Assembly (NCBI GenBank): GCA_028346125.1
Contig: JAOMEV010000013.1
Location: 1 to 60,743 of the forward strand
Direction: 5' to 3'
Length of the DNA: 60,743 nt
Origin: Bacteriovoracales bacterium
GTDB taxonomy: Bacteria; Bdellovibrionota; Bacteriovoracia; Bacteriovoracales; Bacteriovoracaceae
Shown here: positions 36,741 through 45,068 of the stretch, piece after piece
Layout: the number at the start of each line of letters is the position of its first letter
How positions within the stretch are numbered: position 1 is the stretch's first letter
The notes under the pieces: generated by a model
What the model saw: only the letters and a program-made list of their open reading frames with translations
Told to the model about the DNA's origin: nothing
The model's database searches: none
Made by a program: the position numbers and the translations under genes

Positions 36741-38366
36741 TTAGTACAGTGATTCGATTGCTCTGAGACTTGATTCAATGTAATCCAACTCATCTTGTAT
36801 TCTTGGGCCTCTTCTAAAAACTCTTGAGACCTTCTCAAAAGTTCTTCTTAGGGTCAAAAACTCATTCTTTGCCAATTCTAAGTCCTTGTAAGACCTTAGC
36901 GCCCTTTCAAATCTTAATGAAGCTCTTAAAAATCGCTTAGCAACTTTTACCTTTTTCCTCATTTTTCTATGGACTCTTCCACGACGACCTCTTTCATCTC
37001 TCATTCTTGCTATTCTTCTTTTGATTCGTCTAACCAAAAACTTAGCTGAGTCTTGAATTTCAGTACTATGCTCAAGGGCCTCTTTTACTTTATAGCTATT
37101 CTCGCTAGTTTCTTCACGTTCTCTTCTTTCACGCTCAAGTCTTTCAGCTTCTTCACGCTCTCTTCTTTCACGCTCAAGTCTTTCAGCTTCGGTTTCTCCT
37201 TCTGAAGTTTCTTCATCTAGATAAGAAACTGACTTTTTATAGATTTTTTCTAAATCTTTAAAATAGCCAGAGAACTTTGGCGTTTCTTGTTTCCATATAA
37301 AATCTGGACGCTCTTCAGATAACCACTCTCCACCTATAATCTTGCCTTCACTATCGATTTCTAATCGATAGTCGTAGGTCATAATACGATAGGCCTCTTT
37401 ATTAGTTTCTCTCTCCCAACTTTGCCTCACTTCAACAACATATTGCATCCAAGTTTTTACAGTGACTTCTTTGACTGTTCCTGGAGCTGCCCCCTCACTC
37501 GCACCTTGTTTTTCACCTAAAACTTGAGATACATAGCCCATGACAGGCTGGTTCCAAACCTCAAGGTCTCTAGTTACATCAACAATAAAACCCTGCTTCA
37601 TTTTTGAAATTTGGTTTGCTAAAACAATATGAAAAGCACCAGCATTAGTATCAGAACACTCCTTGGCATTAATTGATTTTGTGTATTCCTCTTTTGTGAT
37701 CTCATTATTATCAAGCTTTTTCTTAAGTTCTTTAAAATCTAAATTACACCGGCTACCTAAAAAGTTTGTCTTTGGTGACCGATTATAATGAAGATGATAA
37801 GTAAGAAGGGCCTTAACATCAGAAGATCCAAAAGAAACCTCCTTACCATTGTCCCTCTTAATTGTTATTGGATTAGGATTATCATAGGCCAAGGTCGCAG
37901 GGGCCCAAGCATGGCATAATCCTTCCCACGTTGGAATTTTAAAACCTTCCTCGAAGCTGGAACTTCCAGGAATTATCTTCATTATGTTTGTTCTATTTCG
38001 CTCGTAATTTGTGAGTGGAAAAGAATTTTTTCCTAAGAAGAGGTCATACTTTTCTGCTGGCGAAAGGATTTTCGTATCGACAGTAGCAATCTCCTCTTCT
38101 GTGAGAATTTCATAGCCATACTTTTCATGCTTTTTCTCTGTTTTGGAATTATAACGGTAAGAAACCCCACCTTTATGTGTAGGCCAGTAATCACCACTCC
38201 AAGGTAACTTTTCTAACTGACCATTTAAAGGTAGGTTTTTAAATTCTCTATCATAATCAAATTCAAAGAGTTCTGGTTTGTTTTTTTCATCCCAGGCCGA
38301 AAAGCCATAGGCCTGAAGCCCACTAAAAAGTGTCGCGAAACCAACAACCCACCTTATTTTTCTCAT
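36741..38366 (-). CDS. Secreted GP42-like (elicitor) transglutaminase
   Basis: 541 residues with a signal peptide (RKIRWVVGFATLFSGLQAYG). The triad order fits the oomycete GP42/transglutaminase-elicitor family: Cys151 in EGLCHAWAPA, His246 in AGAFHIVLAN, Asp263 in GFIVDVTRDLEVWNQPV. It should crosslink glutamine and lysine side chains outside the cell or in the periplasm. After about residue 390 comes a tail with two 13-residue Glu/Arg repeats and then a basic helical region (KRRIARMRDERGRRGR) not expected in the enzyme core. Homologues were described in Phytophthora and some marine bacteria. It ends at a shared terminator. Confidence 0.8.
   Translation of the reverse strand: MRKIRWVVGFATLFSGLQAYGFSAWDEKNKPELFEFDYDREFKNLPLNGQLEKLPWSGDYWPTHKGGVSYRYNSKTEKKHEKYGYEILTEEEIATVDTKILSPAEKYDLFLGKNSFPLTNYERNRTNIMKIIPGSSSFEEGFKIPTWEGLCHAWAPATLAYDNPNPITIKRDNGKEVSFGSSDVKALLTYHLHYNRSPKTNFLGSRCNLDFKELKKKLDNNEITKEEYTKSINAKECSDTNAGAFHIVLANQISKMKQGFIVDVTRDLEVWNQPVMGYVSQVLGEKQGASEGAAPGTVKEVTVKTWMQYVVEVRQSWERETNKEAYRIMTYDYRLEIDSEGKIIGGEWLSEERPDFIWKQETPKFSGYFKDLEKIYKKSVSYLDEETSEGETEAERLERERREREEAERLERERREREETSENSYKVKEALEHSTEIQDSAKFLVRRIKRRIARMRDERGRRGRVHRKMRKKVKVAKRFLRASLRFERALRSYKDLELAKNEFLTLRRTFEKVSRVFRRGPRIQDELDYIESSLRAIESLY
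37110..37188 (-). repeat. Two tandem 39-bp repeats inside the transglutaminase gene
   Basis: The DNA repeats with a 39-bp period and encodes two copies of a 13-residue unit reading EAERLERERRERE. It sits between the enzyme domain and the basic tail and should form a charged helix. Copy number may vary between strains. Confidence 0.75.
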
Positions 38367-38531
38367 CTTTTGCCTCCCATAAAAGTAGCTTTTGACCCCT
38401 CAACCGAATAAAAGTAGAGTGTCAATTAAGGTTGAGCAAAAAGGATGCCAACTAAATAGGTGACAAATTGGACCCAGAAGGAAGGTTTCTGACCCCACAT
38501 AACGCTGTGTAGCAATGTCAATTAGGTAATT

Positions 38532-38828
38532 TTAGTTTCTTCTACCGGAAGAGCCTTTTTTCTGAATAATACTTAGAACTTTATTAAGATGGTCGAGGCC
38601 CTGAACAATATCATCACCTTCAATCAAGACATTTATATGATTTTCTCCACTAAGGAGGACTCCACCTTGAAGCCCTGAATCAAAGTAAACAATAAGAAAT
38701 CCTCCTAACACATGTCCATCTTCGTTTACAAAATTTATGACATCAGGGTTTTCAATGTAAGTTTCAATTTTCCAACCCTGCTTTTCTAGGTTTTTTTTAA
38801 TAATGTAAGTAAATGCGCTTATATGCAT
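38532..38828 (-). CDS. Small unknown protein (98 residues)
   Basis: Not recognised. Begins MHISAFTYIIKKNLEKQGW after an AGAGG ribosome site about ten bases upstream. The pattern of short helices and strands (NPDVINFVNEDGHVLGGFLIVYFDSG) looks like a small globular alpha/beta domain. No signal or membrane segment. It stands alone, with 165 bases to the transglutaminase start and a long intergenic stretch upstream. Confidence 0.55.
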   Translation of the reverse strand: MHISAFTYIIKKNLEKQGWKIETYIENPDVINFVNEDGHVLGGFLIVYFDSGLQGGVLLSGENHINVLIEGDDIVQGLDHLNKVLSIIQKKGSSGRRN

Positions 38829-39294
38829 TAAATAAACCTCTTTTAGAAAACAAACATGCTATTTAAGAACTCTTATGTTCCTCCATTGCTCATAAAGGCC
38901 AAATAAAAATTATTGAATACGACAATTTCCTCTACATCAAAAAACATAATCCTTTGACACCATTTAATAGACAAAAACTTGGGGGTATATAGACCTTAAA
39001 CCCAATAAAATTTATAGAATGATTATAGCTTAATTCAAGTATGTATATTAAGTTATTTATAGTTATAAACAAAATTTGTCCTACTCTGACAATTTCATTC
39101 TAATAAAATCAATATGTTATGGACTAAGCTTGCTGAAAGTAATTAGATAGTATCTATTACCTTTTATGAAACAGTTTTCCTTTTTGTCCATAGGTTTTTT
39201 TAGATAAAGTTAAGGCCCAAATCTATCCATTTTTTAAAGTTATTAGAAATAATCCGAAAAGAGGATTGTAAGAGTTCTTTTTTGAGAGACTGTA
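38829..39294. other. 466-base intergenic region, no gene seen
   Basis: Very AT-rich, between the divergent small gene and the 375-residue unknown. I see no tRNA, long inverted repeat or convincing ORF. A TTGACA at 38954-38959 has no matching -10 at normal spacing. It probably carries both promoters and could hold a small RNA. Confidence 0.5.
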
Positions 39295-40422
39295 ATGGAC
39301 GAAAAGGGTAAACCTATCCCTCATGATTATGAGTTCTTTTCCGACCTCCTCTATATATACAAAAACTATAACATCGTCACTCCCGACATGGAAAAACAGA
39401 TCTCCAACCTGAAAAATAACTTTAATATTGAAGAGTCCGATGATGATGATGATTTCAGAGGCTATAGGGCCCTATTTTTTCATAATGAGATTAAGGAAAT
39501 TTTTTTAAAAGAAGTCTTTGATTGGGGAGTATTGGAAAAAGGAAACCTTTCACTCATTAGAAGCCCCTCTTACGATGGTCTGGGACATTGTGAAAATATA
39601 TTAAAATATCAAATTGAACCTTCGACCCTCATTCAAAGAACCCTTGAAACATACCTAAAACTTTTTTCAAGCTATAGCAGAAAATATTTTTATAGTAACG
39701 ATAAAATTCGGACAAATGAAAAGGATGGAAATATTTCTTATAAAGGTCTTCCTGGCTCCATTATTTGGAATAATTTCTTTTGGAAAAGTACTGAAAAAAC
39801 TTACCTTGAATTTGAAAGCATAGACGATTTTTCATTAAAAACAGACCTCCTTTTACCTTTAATGAAAGCACTTGGAATAAAATTTCATGGTATAGGAATG
39901 CCTGATGACGAAACTGGAAACTCTGTTAAAATATTTTTTGAAAAAGATTCATCTCCTTTTAAGGTTGGTTTGGAAATCAAAGTTGATAAATTGTCCGTCT
40001 ATGTAAAAAATATTGACCTTTATAAAATGGTTGGATCAGATTACCTTAAAAATGAAGATACAAAAAATAGAACCTTTCCACTGGCCATTAAATCTCCAGA
40101 AAGTAACTACTTTATACTAGGTAAAAAAAGCTTTATAAATGACCCACAGGGTTTTAAAAATGGAATGATATTACTATCACATAAGGAAGGGCATTATATT
40201 CGAAATCTTATAATTCTTATTGATAAAATTTTTGAAAAAAACTTTTCCTGGGAAAAAAAGAACATAGACTTAAAAGAGAACTCCCTTATGGAATATACTC
40301 CCCAATACAAAGAAAAAGTTTCAAACCTTGCCGGAAAAGAACTTTCTTTTTACAAAACCCTCGATGGGCGCCTTTTCTCATTTTTAAATGATCACCTTTC
40401 CTTTCAAAAAAAATTAAATTAA
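39295..40422 (+). CDS. Unknown soluble protein (375 residues)
   Basis: Not recognised. No signal peptide or membrane helix; a short acidic run (ESDDDDD) lies near residue 45. The protein is rich in aromatic and charged residues, and a segment around GHCENILKYQIEPSTL and a later LGIKFHGIGMPDDETG look like ordinary globular folds. The N-terminal DYEFFSDLLYIYKNY and the following helices resemble small helical bundles, but I cannot name a family. GGCC is rarer here than in neighbours. The 3' end overlaps the convergent HIT gene by nine bases. Confidence 0.65.
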   Translation: MDEKGKPIPHDYEFFSDLLYIYKNYNIVTPDMEKQISNLKNNFNIEESDDDDDFRGYRALFFHNEIKEIFLKEVFDWGVLEKGNLSLIRSPSYDGLGHCENILKYQIEPSTLIQRTLETYLKLFSSYSRKYFYSNDKIRTNEKDGNISYKGLPGSIIWNNFFWKSTEKTYLEFESIDDFSLKTDLLLPLMKALGIKFHGIGMPDDETGNSVKIFFEKDSSPFKVGLEIKVDKLSVYVKNIDLYKMVGSDYLKNEDTKNRTFPLAIKSPESNYFILGKKSFINDPQGFKNGMILLSHKEGHYIRNLIILIDKIFEKNFSWEKKNIDLKENSLMEYTPQYKEKVSNLAGKELSFYKTLDGRLFSFLNDHLSFQKKLN

Positions 40423-40866
40423 GGAGGACTTAATTTCTTCTTTAATTCTGTTCAACCTTCTCGCCCTTTTTATTCTAAAAAAGGGATTGAAAAACCGGGT
40501 TAAAAAATTTAAGAGTACAAATCCGAGATCCCAACCGTACCTTGGAATAATATGAAAATGAAGGTGTGGAATTGTCTGATTGGCCTCCTTTCCATTATTG
40601 AGCAAAACTTGAGTTGCCTTCGCTTTAAGAGGAGAAGATTTTAGAGACTTACACATTTTGTTAACCCACATTATTAAAAGGCCCCTTTCTTCATCATCAA
40701 GCTCTTCTATAACCTTTACATGTCTCTTCGAAATAATCAAAACATGCCCAGGCCTTAAAGGAAAGATGTCAAGGATGACTACAAAAACCTTATCTTCAGC
40801 AATTAAATACGATTCACTTTTTTTTTGAATAATGTCACAAAAAATACAAGGTTTAGCATTTTCCAC
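40414..40866 (-). CDS. HIT family protein
   Basis: 150 residues. Begins with CIFCDII and contains the HIT triad in PHLHFHIIPRYG, plus the FPLRPGHVLIISKRH segment. These proteins hydrolyse or transfer nucleoside phosphates such as AMP conjugates or Ap4A. The C-terminus carries an extra hydrophobic and basic stretch (FVLLNFLTRFFNPFFRIKRARR), which may contact the membrane. The opposite-strand lysA fusion starts 80 bases away. Confidence 0.92.
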   Translation of the reverse strand: MENAKPCIFCDIIQKKSESYLIAEDKVFVVILDIFPLRPGHVLIISKRHVKVIEELDDEERGLLIMWVNKMCKSLKSSPLKAKATQVLLNNGKEANQTIPHLHFHIIPRYGWDLGFVLLNFLTRFFNPFFRIKRARRLNRIKEEIKSSLI

Positions 40867-40946
40867 AATTAAAACTCTTTTTTTACTTTTAATAAGGTGT
40901 TCATTTTATCATGATATATTTAGTCCAGCGATTAAAGGAGAGATAA

Positions 40947-43319
40947 ATGTCAGGTGGAATCAAAAGAGTCCTTTTAGTTTTCGATCAAAATTGCTTTTCA
41001 TCCGACACAGTTTGGGAAAACTTGTGTCAATTAATCTCCCAAAAAAATGATCAGAATCTTGTCTATTTGTTTACCAACTTTTCCAAAAAAGTAGACTTGT
41101 CCCATAGGCTTGAAAAAAAGCTTGAAGATTCAAAGAAACTCATTAAAAAGGACTCGACTCATGAAAGCATAAATCAACTCTTTTCTTTTTTAGCAACTAA
41201 TCCAGAAAAAAAAGACCAAATATTGTGTTCAATGATCAGTCTTATCTTTTTAGAGCAACAAAAAATAATACCCAAGCTTTATGATCAAAAGAGCAAGCTC
41301 AACCAAAGTTTAGATACAAAAACTTCTTTTCTACTCCTTGGGGATGAAAACCCATTCGGTTTATCACCAAAGGCCATATCAAAACTTAATATCAACGAGG
41401 TTAATTTTTTTGGAAAAGAACCCGGTATTTACACCAGTGCTCCTAAAATTACCCCCGCATCTTTACTTATAAAAAAATTAAACTACGAAGAGGCCAAAGA
41501 AATTTCGTCCCTAACATCGACCCAATTCACCCCTTCATCTTTAAATACCTTTCAAAAGTTAGACTTGCCTTTAAATTTTGGCTGCCTCAACCCTTTAAGA
41601 GAAGCAGGAACAACTATCCAAAAAGAAGATGCTCAAAGTGGACCCGCCGTAAAAGTGGTTGGTGTAAAAAATAATGTTACTGTCGTCAGCATTACAAATG
41701 GTGACATGTGGAGAACCTCTGGTTTCCTTATCGATATCTTTAAATGTTTTCATTCAGAAAAACTTTCTCTAGACCTTATTTCAACATCAGAAACAAATAT
41801 AACATTATCCCTTGATCCAACACCTGAACGTTCAATCGCAGAAATTAAAGATCTACTTACGCAAAGGTTGTCAGGATATGGATCTGTTCGAATTCATGAA
41901 GGCCTTTCAACAATTTCCTTAATTGGACACAACATTAGGTCGACACTTCCTCAAATTTCTCCAATTTTTAAAGTGTTTGAAGATCAAAAAATTTATCTAA
42001 TGTCTCAGGCCGCCAACGATATTAATCTCTCTTTTATTATAGACTCTTCCCACAGCATAAAATGCCAGAAAGATCTTCATGAAATACTTTTTTCAAAAAA
42101 TAAAAAGACACAACTCTTTGGTCCATCATGGCAAGAAATTCATGAAGGAACAAAAAAGCAGACATCCACTCAAAAGAAACCTTGGTGGCCGGCCCACCAA
42201 AAATACCTTTTTGACTTATCTAAAAAAGAAACTCCTCTCTATGTGTATTCAGAAAAGTCTATCATTCAAAATGCAAGGGACCTTTTGTCTCTTGAGGTTT
42301 TTAACAAAGTTTTCTATGCCATGAAGGCAAATAATCATCCAGATATTTTAAAAAGTCTCGATCAAACAGGCATTCATTTTGAAACTGTATCCATAGGTGA
42401 AATTAGACATTTAAAAAAGGTTTTACCCAAAGTAAAAGCCAAAGATATTCTTTTTACACCAAACTTTATTGGCAAAAATGAATTCATGGAGGCCCTGAAG
42501 GAAGGGGTCACTGTAACTTTGGATAATATTTTTCCGTTAAAAAGTTGGCCGGAAATCTTTAAAAATCAAAATATAATTCTACGAATAGATCCTGGTCAGG
42601 GAAAAGGACATCATGATTTTGTAAGAACAGCAGGAGAACAATCAAAATTTGGTATTATCCCCCAAGAAATTCCAGAAATAGTTGAACTTGCTAAAAATAA
42701 CCAAATCAAGATCATAGGCCTTCATGCTCACGCAGGAAGCGGTATCCAACAGGCCCACCATTGGAAAGATATAGGTTTTTTTCTTTGTAAATTGGCCAAA
42801 GATATACCGGACGTGGAGATAATTAACCTCGGCGGTGGACTTGGAGTCGCCAATAGACCTGGTGATTCACAACTAGATTTAAAAAAATTAAGGGAACATA
42901 TAAAAGAACTTAAAAAAAGTTTTCCTCAATACAAACTTTGGCTGGAACCTGGCCGGTATCTTGTTTCCAATGCAGGAGTACTTCTTACAAAAGTTACTCA
43001 ACTTAAAAGAAAAGGACATACTCATTACATAGGTATAGATGCCGGAATGAATACCCTTCTCCGTCCAAGTCTATACGGCTCTTATCACCACATTTTAAAT
43101 TTAACCAAATTAGACCAGGCATCAACGGAGGTTATCAATATCGTAGGTCCTATATGTGAAACTGGGGACCGTATGGGTATCGCAAGGGTTTTTCCTAAAA
43201 GTGAAGAGAATGACATAATCCTAATTGAGAATGCTGGGGCCTATGGAAAGGTCATGAGTTCAACTTATAATTTAAGAAAAGAGCCTCAAGAGGTTTATAT
43301 AAAAGAAAACAAGTTTTAA
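40947..43319 (+). CDS. lysA: Degenerate aspartokinase (with ACT) fused to diaminopimelate decarboxylase
   Basis: 790 residues. The C-terminal part (about 425-790) is a complete diaminopimelate decarboxylase that makes lysine: FYAMKANN gives the PLP Lys460, followed by LHAHAGSG, GGGLGVA, EPGRYLVSNAG and CETGDR (Cys737). The N-terminal part follows the layout of the aspartokinase/LysA fusions of Xanthomonas-like bacteria, but its catalytic motifs are lost: the KFGGTS position reads VFDQNC (11-16) and the glycine-rich GRGGSD position reads GDENPF (132-137). ACT-like sequences (VVGVKNNVTVVSI) remain at about 235-400. I infer a regulatory, non-kinase role. A good AAAGGAGAG ribosome site precedes the ATG. 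Confidence 0.88.
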   Translation: MSGGIKRVLLVFDQNCFSSDTVWENLCQLISQKNDQNLVYLFTNFSKKVDLSHRLEKKLEDSKKLIKKDSTHESINQLFSFLATNPEKKDQILCSMISLIFLEQQKIIPKLYDQKSKLNQSLDTKTSFLLLGDENPFGLSPKAISKLNINEVNFFGKEPGIYTSAPKITPASLLIKKLNYEEAKEISSLTSTQFTPSSLNTFQKLDLPLNFGCLNPLREAGTTIQKEDAQSGPAVKVVGVKNNVTVVSITNGDMWRTSGFLIDIFKCFHSEKLSLDLISTSETNITLSLDPTPERSIAEIKDLLTQRLSGYGSVRIHEGLSTISLIGHNIRSTLPQISPIFKVFEDQKIYLMSQAANDINLSFIIDSSHSIKCQKDLHEILFSKNKKTQLFGPSWQEIHEGTKKQTSTQKKPWWPAHQKYLFDLSKKETPLYVYSEKSIIQNARDLLSLEVFNKVFYAMKANNHPDILKSLDQTGIHFETVSIGEIRHLKKVLPKVKAKDILFTPNFIGKNEFMEALKEGVTVTLDNIFPLKSWPEIFKNQNIILRIDPGQGKGHHDFVRTAGEQSKFGIIPQEIPEIVELAKNNQIKIIGLHAHAGSGIQQAHHWKDIGFFLCKLAKDIPDVEIINLGGGLGVANRPGDSQLDLKKLREHIKELKKSFPQYKLWLEPGRYLVSNAGVLLTKVTQLKRKGHTHYIGIDAGMNTLLRPSLYGSYHHILNLTKLDQASTEVINIVGPICETGDRMGIARVFPKSEENDIILIENAGAYGKVMSSTYNLRKEPQEVYIKENKF

Positions 43320-43594
43320 AGCCCCAAATCAATTTTCGCTTTTTTCTTTCTTCTCCTTTTGGAGCTCGAGGCGGTGTACTTACAGGCATGAATGGCCGTC
43401 TCATCATCGCCAATATTAGAACAATAATATATCCTCTTCCGACACTTGGCCTTCCAAGTAGAGTCTTGGGATTCAGAAATTATTATGGACTTAGGAGAAC
43501 AACCAACAAGACCTGAACTAATCTTTTTTCTATCCTCTTTTAAGGAACCGCAACTAGTTAAAAAGATAAGTAAACCAAAAATAAAAACTTTCAT
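43316..43594 (-). CDS. Small lipoprotein
   Basis: 92 residues beginning KVFIFGLLIFLTSCGS, a standard lipobox with Cys at about residue 15, so it should be lipidated and exported. Four further cysteines (in CSPK, CRKRIYYCS, HACKY) suggest two disulfides. The C-terminus is a basic KRRRKKK tract. Not recognised beyond that. GGAGA precedes the ATG; its 3' end overlaps the lysA fusion by four bases. Confidence 0.75.
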   Translation of the reverse strand: MKVFIFGLLIFLTSCGSLKEDRKKISSGLVGCSPKSIIISESQDSTWKAKCRKRIYYCSNIGDDETAIHACKYTASSSKRRRKKKAKIDLGL

Positions 43595-43659
43595 AAACTC
43601 TCCGCCTATTTGGACCCCAAAAATTTATAAGCTGGAGAGCTGTTCGTCTTTTTCCAAAA

Positions 43660-44931
43660 TTAATTTAGAGGAACCTTCAATTGAACACCGTAATGATCAG
43701 ACAAATGAGACTCAAAGGTTTTTCCCTCGGCGGTAATAGAATGTGTTTCGGTATACTTGATTGAAGAAGTCACAGAAGAGGTGCTTCCCGTATTTTTCAA
43801 ATAAACATGATCAAGAAGCATTTCATTCTCACTAGTGCCTTCCAAAAGTGTGTTATCGTGGCAATAAGTACATTGAGGTCCTTGTTGTGAATAAGGGTCT
43901 TTATACCCTTTTGCAAGAACCATCTTGCAGGCCGGCTCAAAATCTGGATAAATGCCTCTATCCATATTTTTTATGGAACAGTTAAAATCTCCCATAATAT
44001 ACTGAGGCTTGTTGCCTGCCATATTTTCAAACTCTTCAAGTATTTTTCCCATTTGAAAATAATTTTCGTTTTCCCACCCGTTTTCGAATTCTACATCCCC
44101 TTTTTTATAAGGAGGATCATTAGGATATGGTGCAGAAACAATTAAATTTGCTGTCAGGTGAGTACAACCCACAAAGTGTTCTTTTCCATTTAATTGGACC
44201 GATGCATACAGGGCCCCTCGGTTGGTAAGTGTCGCCTTATTCGCCATATCGATATACCCACTCTTTTTAAAAGGGTATTTCGAAAATATCATCGTTCCGA
44301 CAGCTCCTTCATAACTGAAACGCGGGGCCATTTTAAAAGGGTTTGTTAAATTCAAAATCACCTTAATTTCATTTTGTCCAACAGATGCCATTAAACTTTC
44401 GGCACAATTTCTATTTGATTTTGTGAGAGATTCAAGCGCCGGCCGACAATCATTATTAATACACCGACTTTTTTCTTCTCCTGATTTCCCACTACAAGTT
44501 GTAAGGATGCAAGAAATAAATTTTCCATCTCCAAATAAATCTCTTACTCGACAGGCCGGACCAGAAAACCATCCTGTTTTTCGATGGTGTTGCTTAGTAG
44601 GGGCAGAGACAGAATAAGGGTATTTACTTTTTAGACTATTAATTATTTTTGTCCGGTCCTCTGCGTTCCAAACTTCCTGAAAGCAAAGAATATCAGCGTC
44701 TGACTTCTTGAGTTCTGCTGTCAACTTTGGCAGCCTAGCTTCTGCATAAGGAACATAGCCATGGGCAAGCCCTAAGTTGTAACTTAGAAGTTTTAGTTCT
44801 TTTATATTGGAAACGACTGGCGGTTTTGGTTTTGGCTTAGGCTTTGGTGCTGGCTTTCTTCCTCCTCCAATCACTAATGCAGAGAAAGTTAAGGCAAGAA
44901 CAAAACTAAAGAACCATGAAAACTTTTTCAT
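43660..44931 (-). CDS. Secreted endonuclease/exonuclease/phosphatase-family enzyme (sphingomyelinase-like)
   Basis: 423 residues with a signal peptide (KKFSWFFSFVLALTFSALVIGG), then a Pro-Lys spacer (KPAPKPKPKPK). The DNase I-like fold is clear: LLSYNLG, CFQEVW (metal-binding Glu), GCTHLTAN (His), IMGDFNCS (Asp/Asn) and the terminal LSDHYGV His. The layout, with QEVW and a long middle loop, resembles neutral sphingomyelinases more than plain nucleases, but both are possible. Several cysteines in the middle suggest disulfides. A predator could use it on prey membranes or DNA; that is inference. Start at ATG 44931 after GGAGAAG. Confidence 0.85.
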   Translation of the reverse strand: MKKFSWFFSFVLALTFSALVIGGGRKPAPKPKPKPKPPVVSNIKELKLLSYNLGLAHGYVPYAEARLPKLTAELKKSDADILCFQEVWNAEDRTKIINSLKSKYPYSVSAPTKQHHRKTGWFSGPACRVRDLFGDGKFISCILTTCSGKSGEEKSRCINNDCRPALESLTKSNRNCAESLMASVGQNEIKVILNLTNPFKMAPRFSYEGAVGTMIFSKYPFKKSGYIDMANKATLTNRGALYASVQLNGKEHFVGCTHLTANLIVSAPYPNDPPYKKGDVEFENGWENENYFQMGKILEEFENMAGNKPQYIMGDFNCSIKNMDRGIYPDFEPACKMVLAKGYKDPYSQQGPQCTYCHDNTLLEGTSENEMLLDHVYLKNTGSTSSVTSSIKYTETHSITAEGKTFESHLSDHYGVQLKVPLN

Positions 44932-45068
44932 TTTGCTTCTCCAAAAAGATCATTACTCTAAACATTTTAATATGAGAATCCAATCACTTAAAGAAGTTGC
45001 CTATTTGTGCCTAACAACAATCTTTAGGATAAAAACTAGACTAAAAGACTTTGCCTATACGATCTAAG

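Noticed and set aside
38954..38959. TTGACA promoter-like hexamer
   Set aside because: No -10 element at 16-18 bases.
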